Shown: positions 1 to 5,196 of the stretch, one piece after another | Numbering within the stretch: position 1 is the first letter of the stretch | Layout: each line of letters starts with the position of its first letter | DNA from: an uncultured Eubacteriales bacterium | GTDB lineage: Bacteria > Bacillota > Clostridia > Lachnospirales > Lachnospiraceae | NCBI GenBank assembly: GCA_900321505.1 | Contig: ONWK01000296.1 | Coordinates: 1 to 5,249, forward strand | DNA: 5,249 bases | Reading direction: 5' to 3' | The notes under the pieces: generated by a model | Database searches by the model: none | What the model was told of the DNA's origin: nothing | Seen by the model: only the letters and a program-made list of their open reading frames with translations | Position numbers and translations under genes: made by a program

Positions 1-4
1 AGTA

Positions 5-74
5 CCCCTGGGAAAACATAAAAATCACGGATGGAAAGATTGCTTTCCAGACTGCTTTTATGCTTTCCCAGGGG
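5..74. repeat. Long imperfect hairpin near the window start
   Basis: Bases 5-23 (CCCCTGGGAAAACATAAAA) are complementary to 56-74 with one mismatch in 19. Inside lies a second perfect stem, TGGAAAG (32-38) with CTTTCCA (43-49) around the loop ATTG. The result is a two-storey hairpin about 70 nt long. No T-run follows the right arm, so it is not a textbook intrinsic terminator on the + strand. It could be the 3' structure of an upstream transcript, the end of a small palindromic element, or a structured RNA. The inverted repeat is seen directly; its function is unknown. Confidence 0.7.
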
Positions 75-240
75 CGGTCAAGGTGCGGAGAACTTTGATT
101 GTCATGCGAATCAGGATGCTGAACAGTTACGTTTTATTCATAGATGACACGTGACAGGTCCGGCGTTACATATTTCTTGTCAGTTTCGAACTAAAGTATA
201 GCACGGGACCGTGGACCTGAACCCCTGGTCATACTCAGCT
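75..240. other. Intergenic, no gene recognised
   Basis: No open frame with a credible ribosome binding site is seen on either strand. A short inverted repeat CAGGTCC/GGACCTG (about 154-219) and a CACGTG hexamer (about 149-154) occur, but both are within chance expectation. TTGTCA (178-183) and TATAGC resemble promoter hexamers but are only 14 bp apart. Together with the repeats at 5-74 and 241-532, this makes the first 550 bases a non-coding region. Confidence 0.5.
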
Positions 241-533
241 GGCTAAGATATAAAGCAAAGAGACCGAGATCATAGCCGGATAGGTATGAAAACAGGGGCC
301 TGAGAAGGAAGACGGCTAAGGATAGTGGGAAAAAAACGGAAATCATAGTCGAAAGTGTCTGGAAACATGGCTTCAAGAGCGAAGGTGGCTAAGGAGATCA
401 GGAAAAAGCTAGAGATCATAGCCGGATAGGCATGAAAAAAGGGATGATGGGGCAAGGACGGCTAAGGTAAAAAGGAAAAAGCAGGAGATATTAGCCAAAT
501 GCACCAGAAAACATTGCTGAGAGGGAAAAAGAT
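241..533. repeat. Four degenerate 73-bp tandem repeats with GGCTA/TAGCC arms
   Basis: Units begin with GGCTAAG at 241, 314, 387 and 460, exactly 73 bp apart. By eye, units 1 and 3 agree at about two thirds of positions; their best core (266-292 against 412-438, containing GATCATAGCCGGATAGG) is almost identical. Each unit opens with GGCTA and has TAGCC 27 nt later (TAGTC in unit 2, which still pairs in RNA through a G-U wobble), so each could fold as a stem-loop. Because 73 is not a multiple of three, the array is unlikely to code for protein. The short minus-strand open frames here change frame from unit to unit, as expected of shadows. The + strand is strongly purine-rich. The array ends about 20 bp before the promoter at 555. 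Confidence 0.8.
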
Positions 534-554
534 TTAAAAACAACAAAAAAACAC

Positions 555-583
555 TTGACATATTATCAAAATGATTATATGAT
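555..583 (+). promoter_or_regulatory. Sigma-A-type promoter for the 670 gene
   Basis: There is a perfect -35 box TTGACA (555-560), a 17-bp spacer and a -10 box TATGAT (578-583, five of six consensus bases). Transcription would start near 590, giving a leader of about 80 nt before the ATG at 670. The spacer is occupied by the first copy of a palindromic operator, so a bound repressor would block polymerase directly. This is the strongest promoter-like site in the window and probably drives the 670, 1381 and 2370 genes. Confidence 0.82.
560..580. promoter_or_regulatory. Operator copy 1, between -35 and -10
   Basis: This 21-bp imperfect palindrome has left arm ATATTATC, centre AAAAT and right arm GATTATAT. 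It matches copy 2 (598-618) at 20 of 21 bases. It fills the promoter spacer and touches both hexamers, a classic repressor position. Size and symmetry suit a dimeric winged-helix or HTH repressor. The NrtR-like protein encoded at 4283 is the obvious candidate, but that link is inference. Confidence 0.75.
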
Positions 584-597
584 ATGAGCAACTCAAG

Positions 598-618
598 ATA
601 TTATCAAAATGATAATAT
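598..618. promoter_or_regulatory. Operator copy 2, just after the transcription start
   Basis: This is a perfect palindrome of ATATTATC and GATAATAT around AAAAT, lying 38 bp downstream of copy 1 and within the expected 5' leader. Two near-identical sites at such a distance suggest cooperative binding or a double block on initiation and escape. No further copy is seen by eye elsewhere in the window, including upstream of 1381, 2370 and 4283. Confidence 0.77.
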
Positions 619-669
619 GTATACGGCAGGGAAATGGCTATATGTCGATGAAGAAGGGAGGTACAGGCT

Positions 670-1236
670 ATGAATGATTTTTTTAACGGGATGTTCGGTA
701 AGATCGCGCCGGGGATGTGCAGGCTTTCCATGAACGGCGGTGTGGCGATCAAGACTGCAAACGGGTATAAGACCTATGACAATGCAACAGGGAGACTGAC
801 TAACTGCAGTGATTTTGTGTTCAACATCGGTGAGGAATTCTTCTTTGTAATACCGGCCAACAGGGTGAAAAAGGGAGATATCATCCTGGCAAACGGAAGA
901 CCCAAATGTGTGATCGATGTTGGGAAGGAAAGGATCACCGCAATATATTATGAGGATTCCACGGTGGAACAGATACTTCCGGAGCACTATATCTTTATGG
1001 GAAATACCTACTTCTACGGAAAGATAGTATCCATGTTCGGAAAGGATCTCATGAACGGAAAGGGAAGCGGTAAGATCATGAAATATATGATGCTTTCAGA
1101 AATGATGAAAGGGAACCGCGCAGGTACAGCAGGAGGAATGAATGGTATGCTGCCGTTCCTGCTGATGGGAAAGGACGGGGATCTTTTTGACGGACTGTTC
1201 GACATTGAGGAAACGGAAGATGAGGAGGATGGCTGA
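670..1236 (+). CDS. Unrecognised 188-aa protein, beta-rich with Met/Gly-rich C-terminal part
   Basis: I do not recognise a named family. The start ATG follows a strong ribosome binding site, AAGGGAGGT (654-662), at 7 nt spacing. There is no signal peptide and no clear membrane span, so it is probably cytoplasmic. Residues 15-120 alternate short hydrophobic strands and turns (around FFFVIPANRVKKGDIILANG, 57-76, and an ILPEHYIFMG stretch near 102-111), suggesting a small beta-barrel or SH3/KOW-like fold. Residues 121-167 are rich in Met, Gly and Lys, with several methionine pairs. The last ten or so residues are acidic (IEETEDEEDG). It is the first gene after the operator-controlled promoter, 144 bp ahead of the VWA gene, and is probably co-transcribed with it. 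A partner or adaptor of the VWA protein is possible, but that is inference only. Confidence 0.85.
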   Translation: MNDFFNGMFGKIAPGMCRLSMNGGVAIKTANGYKTYDNATGRLTNCSDFVFNIGEEFFFVIPANRVKKGDIILANGRPKCVIDVGKERITAIYYEDSTVEQILPEHYIFMGNTYFYGKIVSMFGKDLMNGKGSGKIMKYMMLSEMMKGNRAGTAGGMNGMLPFLLMGKDGDLFDGLFDIEETEDEEDG

Positions 1237-1380
1237 CAGACATAGAAGGAGCAGTCCGAACGGAGTGAGGGTTTGTTAACGATCAACTTAATCGTTCACA
1301 CTGGGAAAGCATCCGTAATCGCGGGAGATGAATAAATACCAGAAAAAGCGGGTACCAGGAGTACCGGAAAGGAGGCAGAT

Positions 1381-2250
1381 ATGGGATGCGGAGTATGGAG
1401 AGAGGACACTTTCAGAAGCTATTCAAGAAGGATGGGAAGAACAGTCGGAGCTGACGGCAAGCTGGCAGGTGACATGAGAAACCAGGACATTTTCGCAGCA
1501 CGGACTCTGGATCCGATGCTGGATCCCAGGGATGCTGTGAGAGAATGCTGTGATAATGCAGAACACCCGGCAACCATTCCGGTCATCCTGGCGCTGGATG
1601 TAACAGGGTCCATGGGACAGGCGGCAGTGGAGGTCGCAAAACAGCTGAATGTCATAATGACAAAGCTCTACGACAAGGTGAAGGATGTTGAATTCATGGT
1701 TATGGGAATCGGTGATTTTGCCTACGACAGATGCCCGCTTCAGGTATCTCAGTTTGAGTCCGATATCAGGATCGCCGAGCAGCTGGACAAGATATACTTC
1801 GAGTTCGGCGGCGGAGGAAATATATATGAATCCTATACAGCAGCGTGGTATTTTGCGGTTAATCATGTAAGGCTGGATGCCTGGGAACGCGGGAAAAAGG
1901 GACTGATCATCACCATGGGCGATGAGGCGATCAACCCTTATATTCCGGGAGAAAGACTGGGCAAGGTTACCGGACGGCAGATCGATAAGGATGTTGATAC
2001 CGCCGACCTTCTTCCCGAAGTATTGGATAAGTACGAGGTGTATCACATTTATGTGGATCACAGGGGTCACAGAAATTTGGAAAGAGATCTTGAAAGCTGG
2101 GAGAAAATGCTGGGGAAACAGCAGATAAAAGTAGCCGGTCTGGATAAGATAGCGGATGAGATCATCAGGATCGTTACCGCACACGCAGGAAATGAAGCGC
2201 TGAAGAAAGGCCGTGTGGAGCTCCCGAAGGCTGTGGGGATCTCCTGGTAG
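1381..2250 (+). CDS. VWA-domain protein with MIDAS motif
   Basis: A 289-residue cytoplasmic protein. The start ATG follows AAAGGAGG (1368-1375) at 5 nt. The von Willebrand factor A fold runs from about residue 65 to 265: strand VILAL leads into the MIDAS motif DVTGSMG (73-79, DxTxS form), then FMVMGIGDFAYD (105-116) and LIITMGDEAINPY (175-187) with further acidic ligand candidates. A GGGGNIYESY segment (143-152) lies where the MIDAS threonine loop is expected, but with Asn/Glu/Ser in its place. The N-terminal 60 residues (GCGVWREDTFRSY onwards) are Arg-rich and unassigned. VWA domains of this type bind Mg2+ and act as protein-interaction or scaffold modules, often beside ATPases; no ATPase is visible here. 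The C-terminus ends in LPKAVGISW at a TAG, and a second, frame-shifted copy of that sequence follows, so the gene may be shorter than its ancestor. Confidence 0.9.
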   Translation: MGCGVWREDTFRSYSRRMGRTVGADGKLAGDMRNQDIFAARTLDPMLDPRDAVRECCDNAEHPATIPVILALDVTGSMGQAAVEVAKQLNVIMTKLYDKVKDVEFMVMGIGDFAYDRCPLQVSQFESDIRIAEQLDKIYFEFGGGGNIYESYTAAWYFAVNHVRLDAWERGKKGLIITMGDEAINPYIPGERLGKVTGRQIDKDVDTADLLPEVLDKYEVYHIYVDHRGHRNLERDLESWEKMLGKQQIKVAGLDKIADEIIRIVTAHAGNEALKKGRVELPKAVGISW

Positions 2251-2303
2251 CGGATGAAAGGTGTTCCCTAAGGCAGTGGGTATCTCATGGCAGCAGGTGA
2301 AAG
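2222..2303 (+). repeat. 43-bp-offset imperfect duplication over the VWA stop codon
   Basis: Bases 2222-2260 and 2265-2303 match at 32 of 39 positions. The first copy encodes PKAVGISW followed by TAG; the second encodes PKAVGISWQQVK in the +1 frame and stays open to a TGA at 2333-2335. The TAG of copy 1 aligns with CAG in copy 2. Because 43 is not a multiple of three, the second copy cannot be read from the present gene. This looks like an old tandem duplication that left a relic of the original C-terminal coding sequence. Confidence 0.75.
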
Positions 2304-2316
2304 CGGCTGATCCTAA

Positions 2317-2342
2317 ATGGTTGTCAGGTATCTGACCACCAT
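2317..2342 (+). other. Intergenic stem-loop before the PurA-like gene
   Basis: ATGGTTGTCAG (2317-2327) and CTGACCACCAT (2332-2342) form an 11-bp stem with one mismatch around the four-base loop GTAT. No T-run follows, so read-through into the gene at 2370 is expected. It could be an mRNA stability or processing element between the two genes, or a weak attenuator. The stem is seen; the role is inferred. Confidence 0.55.
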
Positions 2343-2369
2343 AAACGTATTGAAGAAGGAGGTGACTGT

Positions 2370-3959
2370 ATGCAGGACGTTAAGATAGTGATCGGCGGAA
2401 ATTTCGGTGATGAAGGTAAAGGCCTTATGACGGACTATTTTGCGGCAGAGGCTGTGAAGTCAGGCCGGGAGACGCTGGTGATCTGCAGCAACGGCGGGGC
2501 ACAGCGCGGGCATACGGTCACCACTCCCTCAGGTATCAGGCATGTATTTCACCACTTTGGCTCCGGAACACTGGCAGGAGCGGATACCTGGCTGCCCCGG
2601 TATTTCATAGTAAATCCGATGATCTTTATGGATGAATACGAGGAACTTCTGGAAAATGGAGTGGTATTTGAGATACCGGGGCCGGAGCAGAAAATAAAGC
2701 AGATAGAAGGCGTAATGAAAGAACGGAAGGTATTCATGGATCCGGAATGCCCGGTGACAACGCCGTATGATATGATCACAAATCAGATCATAGAGGAACA
2801 CCGCGGTGCGGGAAGGCACGGCAGCTGCGGCGTCGGGATATGGGAGACGCTTCTTCGGGACGGGCTTTCGCTGGGTGAAATGGCGGACCTTTCCGATGAA
2901 CAGCTGCAGAATTATCTGAGAACTGATTGCAGAGAGCAGATGTACGGACGTTTTGACCGGCTGGGCATTTGTGAGATACCTGAAAGGTGGAAGGATATAC
3001 TTGAGGATGAGGGACTGATAAGAAGTTATATATATGATTTCAGGCAGATGTGCAGCCTGGTACGGATGAAAGGGGTTGATGTGCTGAGAGAATACGACCG
3101 GCTCATATTCGAAGCGGGGCAGGGACTTCTGCTGGACAGATGCAGGAAGGATTACGGCTGTCATACCACCCCCAGTAATACGGGACTGAGAAATCCGGCG
3201 GAACTGCTCAGGGAATATCTTCATATGCTGGATGCGGAGAATGCTGTCAGACACATTTACAAGGATACCGGTGATAACGAGTATCTTTATATGCCGGATA
3301 CGGGAAATACGTGCAGGAAGGTTGAGATACTACGCCGGCTGTATGGTCAGTGGGAGCCGGCAAGCTCTATGATGGATGTGGAGGTGTATGATCAGCGGAA
3401 ACCGGCATACCCTATGGTAGAAGTGGAGATGTATGATCAGCGTGAACCGGCATGCCCTATGGTAGATGTGGAGATGTATGATCAGCAGGAGCCGACATAC
3501 CCTATGGTAGATGCGGAGATGTATGATCAGCGGAAACCGGCATGCCCTATGGTAGATGTGGAGGTGTATGATCAGCGGGAGCCGGCATGCCGCATGATGG
3601 ATGTGGAGGTGTGTTATGTGACAAGAACATATCTTACTCGTCACGGGGCCGGACCCTTCCCTGAGGAATGCGGAAAGGACGAGATCAATCCGGACATGAG
3701 AGACCTTACAAATGTACCGAATCCCCACCAGGGTACACTTCGTTACGGCAGACTTGAAGAGAATGCCTTCATCCGCCGGATCAGGGAAGACTTTGACAGC
3801 GAGCGGCTTGCGGGCAGGGTGAAAATGCGCATGACTGCAGCGGTTACACATGTTAACGAATATGCGGGCAAGATAGCGAAAATGGCAGACTACATTTCCG
3901 ATGGTGAGACAAGAGAGTGCGTCAGGTGCTCAAGGACCAGGCGGAGCAGATGTGCATGA
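2370..3959 (+). CDS. Divergent adenylosuccinate synthetase-like (PurA-family) enzyme with internal repeat array
   Basis: PurA-type enzymes join aspartate to IMP using GTP. The ATG follows AAGGAGGTGA (2356-2365). Family signatures in order are the P-loop-like GDEGKG (13-18, with the catalytic Asp at 14), GGAQRGHT (42-49, catalytic His at 48), GSCGVGIWET (151-160), GQGLLLD (250-256), TPSNTG (267-272) and YLTRHGAGPFPEE (421-433). The usual GATTGRRRRTGWLD segment is replaced by a different sequence (about 448-463), and TKLD by THVNE (493-497). The long C-terminal base-binding region of housekeeping PurA is absent, so this is a diverged paralogue whose substrate may not be IMP. The length of 529 residues is inflated by six 15-residue repeats (325-414); without the five extra copies it would be about 454. 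The final 16 or so residues (ending RTRRSRCA) look read out of frame (see findings). It follows the VWA gene by 119 bp and is probably in the same operon. Confidence 0.85.
   Translation: MQDVKIVIGGNFGDEGKGLMTDYFAAEAVKSGRETLVICSNGGAQRGHTVTTPSGIRHVFHHFGSGTLAGADTWLPRYFIVNPMIFMDEYEELLENGVVFEIPGPEQKIKQIEGVMKERKVFMDPECPVTTPYDMITNQIIEEHRGAGRHGSCGVGIWETLLRDGLSLGEMADLSDEQLQNYLRTDCREQMYGRFDRLGICEIPERWKDILEDEGLIRSYIYDFRQMCSLVRMKGVDVLREYDRLIFEAGQGLLLDRCRKDYGCHTTPSNTGLRNPAELLREYLHMLDAENAVRHIYKDTGDNEYLYMPDTGNTCRKVEILRRLYGQWEPASSMMDVEVYDQRKPAYPMVEVEMYDQREPACPMVDVEMYDQQEPTYPMVDAEMYDQRKPACPMVDVEVYDQREPACRMMDVEVCYVTRTYLTRHGAGPFPEECGKDEINPDMRDLTNVPNPHQGTLRYGRLEENAFIRRIREDFDSERLAGRVKMRMTAAVTHVNEYAGKIAKMADYISDGETRECVRCSRTRRSRCA
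3342..3611 (+). repeat. Six in-frame 45-bp repeats inside the PurA-like gene
   Basis: Units start at 3342, 3387, 3432, 3477, 3522 and 3567. Each encodes 15 residues of the pattern Y-D-Q-R-E/K-P-A-C/Y-P-M-V-D-V-E-M/V. The first (YGQWEPASSMMDVEV) is most divergent and may be the ancestral single copy; the last ends in MMDVEV, like the first, just before the conserved CYVTRTYL strand. The 45-bp length preserves the frame, so copy number can change without breaking the enzyme. Interior units are nearly identical at DNA level (shared TATGATCAG), pointing to recent slippage or unequal recombination. Confidence 0.95.
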
Positions 3960-3994
3960 ACAGTTACAAGAAATTTTCATAAAGGTTCCGGAGG

Positions 3995-4069
3995 TAAGGG
4001 TCGTATATGCTTCTAAGAGCAGACAGAGCATATACGACCTTTATGTGTTTATGATGAATAACTTTTTTT
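3995..4069 (+). terminator. Strong stem-loop after the PurA-like gene, probable terminator
   Basis: TAAGGGTCGTATATGC (3995-4010) pairs with GCATATACGACCTTTA (4028-4043) over 16 positions, all Watson-Crick except one G-U, around a 17-nt loop. A short T-rich stretch follows at once, and a run of seven T lies at 4063-4069, further from the stem than in a classic intrinsic terminator. The stem begins 12 nt after the TAA at 3980-3982, which would be the stop of the alternative C-terminal frame. It most likely ends the first transcription unit, perhaps inefficiently; a regulatory hairpin or bidirectional terminator is the alternative. Confidence 0.65.
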
Positions 4070-4070
4070 C

Positions 4071-4194
4071 ATGGGCTTTAAGGGTACCAGGTGGGCGTCG
4101 CGCCTTCACGAATGCCCATAAACATTCAACGCGACAATCGGGTTGGATGGGAATAAATTCCTCTCCTGTGCGATTGTCCGCCTTGTCAAATGTT
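4071..4194. other. Structured intergenic element with nested inverted repeats
   Basis: This gene-free stretch has two folding blocks. Block 1 is ATGGGC (4071-4076) with GCCCAT (4114-4119), enclosing a GGCG/CGCC hairpin near 4094-4104. Block 2 is AACATT (4121-4126) with AATGTT (4189-4194), enclosing GACAATCG (4133-4140) with CGATTGTC (4171-4178) and an inner GGAAT/ATTCC (about 4150-4160). The right arm of block 2 overlaps the -35 box at 4183. It could be a dispersed palindromic repeat, a structured RNA or a protein-binding region. An open frame across it (3901-4218) has no coding character. Confidence 0.5.
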
Positions 4195-4211
4195 CAAAAT
4201 GAGTATAAGAT
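4183..4211 (+). promoter_or_regulatory. Probable promoter of the NrtR-like gene
   Basis: TTGTCA (4183-4188, five of six) and TAAGAT (4206-4211, four of six) are separated by 17 bp. The predicted start near 4218 gives a leader of about 65 nt to the ATG at 4283. The site follows the probable terminator, so the NUDIX gene likely has its own transcript. It does not contain the palindrome seen at 560 and 598. Confidence 0.5.
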
Positions 4212-4282
4212 GGAATGATAAGAGAAAAGGATCAGAAGGCGAAGTCTTTTTATAAAGGGCAGTGTCCCGAAGAGGAGTGAAT

Positions 4283-5185
4283 ATGAACAGCTATGTGATG
4301 TCTGAGGAGGAAAAGGAATTTCTCCGGAAATATGATCTTTCAAAATATGACAGACCGTCGCTTACGGCGGATATTGCGGTTTTCGCTATCCTTTCAACGG
4401 GAGATGCCGACGATTACCGGAAGGATCCGGCGAAGAGACTGGGAGTGCTGCTCATCAGGAGAGGAGGCTTTCCCTATAAGGATTATTATGCTCTGCCCGG
4501 CGGTTTTGCCGCAAAGGGAGAGGAGCTGGAGGAAACCGCTCTCAGGGAGCTGAAGGAGGAAACCTCGGTGGATAATGCATTTCTGGAACCCTTTGGCGTT
4601 TTCAGCGCACCGGGACGCGACCCCAGGGGATGGGTCGTATCCCAGGGCTTTCTTGCGCTGGTGGATGAAAAGAAATGTACCATTTCCGCAGGCTCGGATG
4701 CAGGAGAGGCAGCCTGGTTCTTCATTGATGTGGAACGTGAGGAATTGAAAAAGCATGTGAAAAAGGACAGCGCCGATATACGGACAAGATACAGGCTGAA
4801 GCTGGACAGCGGAACAACGCAGCTTTCGGCTATAGTGGAAGAGATCCGTACCTTCAGCAAACACCATGAGAAAACCGAATACCGGATAGTGGAAAATGAC
4901 GGACTTGCCTTTGACCATGCGGAGATCATAGTGCGGGCTTTTCAGTCACTCCGTGAAAGGACGGCACAATCCGGCAGGATCGTATTTGATCTGATGCCGG
5001 AGAAGTTTACATTGTACAGTCTTCAGGAGGCCCATGAGATCATTCTGGGCGAGAAGCTTCTGACGCCGAATTTCAGACGCAAGACAGCGCCATATGTGAT
5101 TGAGACCATGTCTGAGGAAAAGGGCGCGGGACACAGACCGGCCAGATTGTTCAAGCGGAATCTGGACGCATTTTACAGTGAGTGA
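4283..5185 (+). CDS. NrtR-type regulator: NUDIX domain plus C-terminal winged helix
   Basis: Start chosen at ATG 4283 because AGAGGAG (4271-4277) sits 5 nt before it; an in-frame GTG at 4262 would add seven residues but has no good ribosome binding site. The 300-residue protein has a NUDIX domain (about 28-155) with the box G74-x5-E80-x7-R88-E-L-x-E-E-x-S95-V96, in which the usual Gly near the end is Ser. The C-terminal part (about 208-290) has the NrtR hallmarks LAFDHAEII, PEKFTLYSLQ, NFRRK and HRPARLF, corresponding to the winged-helix DNA-binding domain. NrtR-family proteins are repressors of NAD-related genes whose NUDIX domain senses ADP-ribose or similar nucleotides and is often catalytically weak. 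The catalytic glutamates are kept here, so residual hydrolase activity is possible. The palindromes at 560 and 598 are a candidate target. A further gene starts 11 nt after its stop. Confidence 0.92.
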   Translation: MNSYVMSEEEKEFLRKYDLSKYDRPSLTADIAVFAILSTGDADDYRKDPAKRLGVLLIRRGGFPYKDYYALPGGFAAKGEELEETALRELKEETSVDNAFLEPFGVFSAPGRDPRGWVVSQGFLALVDEKKCTISAGSDAGEAAWFFIDVEREELKKHVKKDSADIRTRYRLKLDSGTTQLSAIVEEIRTFSKHHEKTEYRIVENDGLAFDHAEIIVRAFQSLRERTAQSGRIVFDLMPEKFTLYSLQEAHEIILGEKLLTPNFRRKTAPYVIETMSEEKGAGHRPARLFKRNLDAFYSE

Positions 5186-5196
5186 GGGATGGGAAA

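Noticed and set aside
241..533. CRISPR array
   Set aside because: The whole 73-bp unit is degenerate and contiguous; there are no identical short repeats alternating with unique spacers and no cas genes.
191..591. Three overlapping minus-strand frames of about 60 residues with similar hydrophobic peptides
   Set aside because: They lie on the 73-bp repeat, whose length shifts the frame by one each unit, so the similar peptides are shadows of the DNA repeat; no ribosome binding sites are seen.
1229..1279. 16-codon frame MADRHRRSSPNGVRVC overlapping the end of the 670 gene
   Set aside because: The AGGAGG lies directly against the ATG, too close to work, and the peptide has no recognisable features.
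1278..1296. Small hairpin AACGAT/ATCGTT between the 670 and 1381 genes
   Set aside because: A 6-bp A/T-rich stem without a T-run is too weak to call a terminator.
1423..2184. Long minus-strand frame opposite the VWA gene
   Set aside because: Antisense shadow of a clearly recognised VWA domain.
2529..3254. Long minus-strand frame opposite the PurA-like gene
   Set aside because: Antisense shadow; the + strand frame carries the PurA motifs.
3330..3851. Minus-strand frame with HIYHRACRFPLIIHL repeats
   Set aside because: It is the reverse complement of the 45-bp coding array; the + strand has the conserved enzyme context.
3901..4218. 105-residue + strand frame after the PurA-like gene
   Set aside because: It overlaps the PurA end, runs through the terminator stem and nested inverted repeats, and has no ribosome binding site or coding character.
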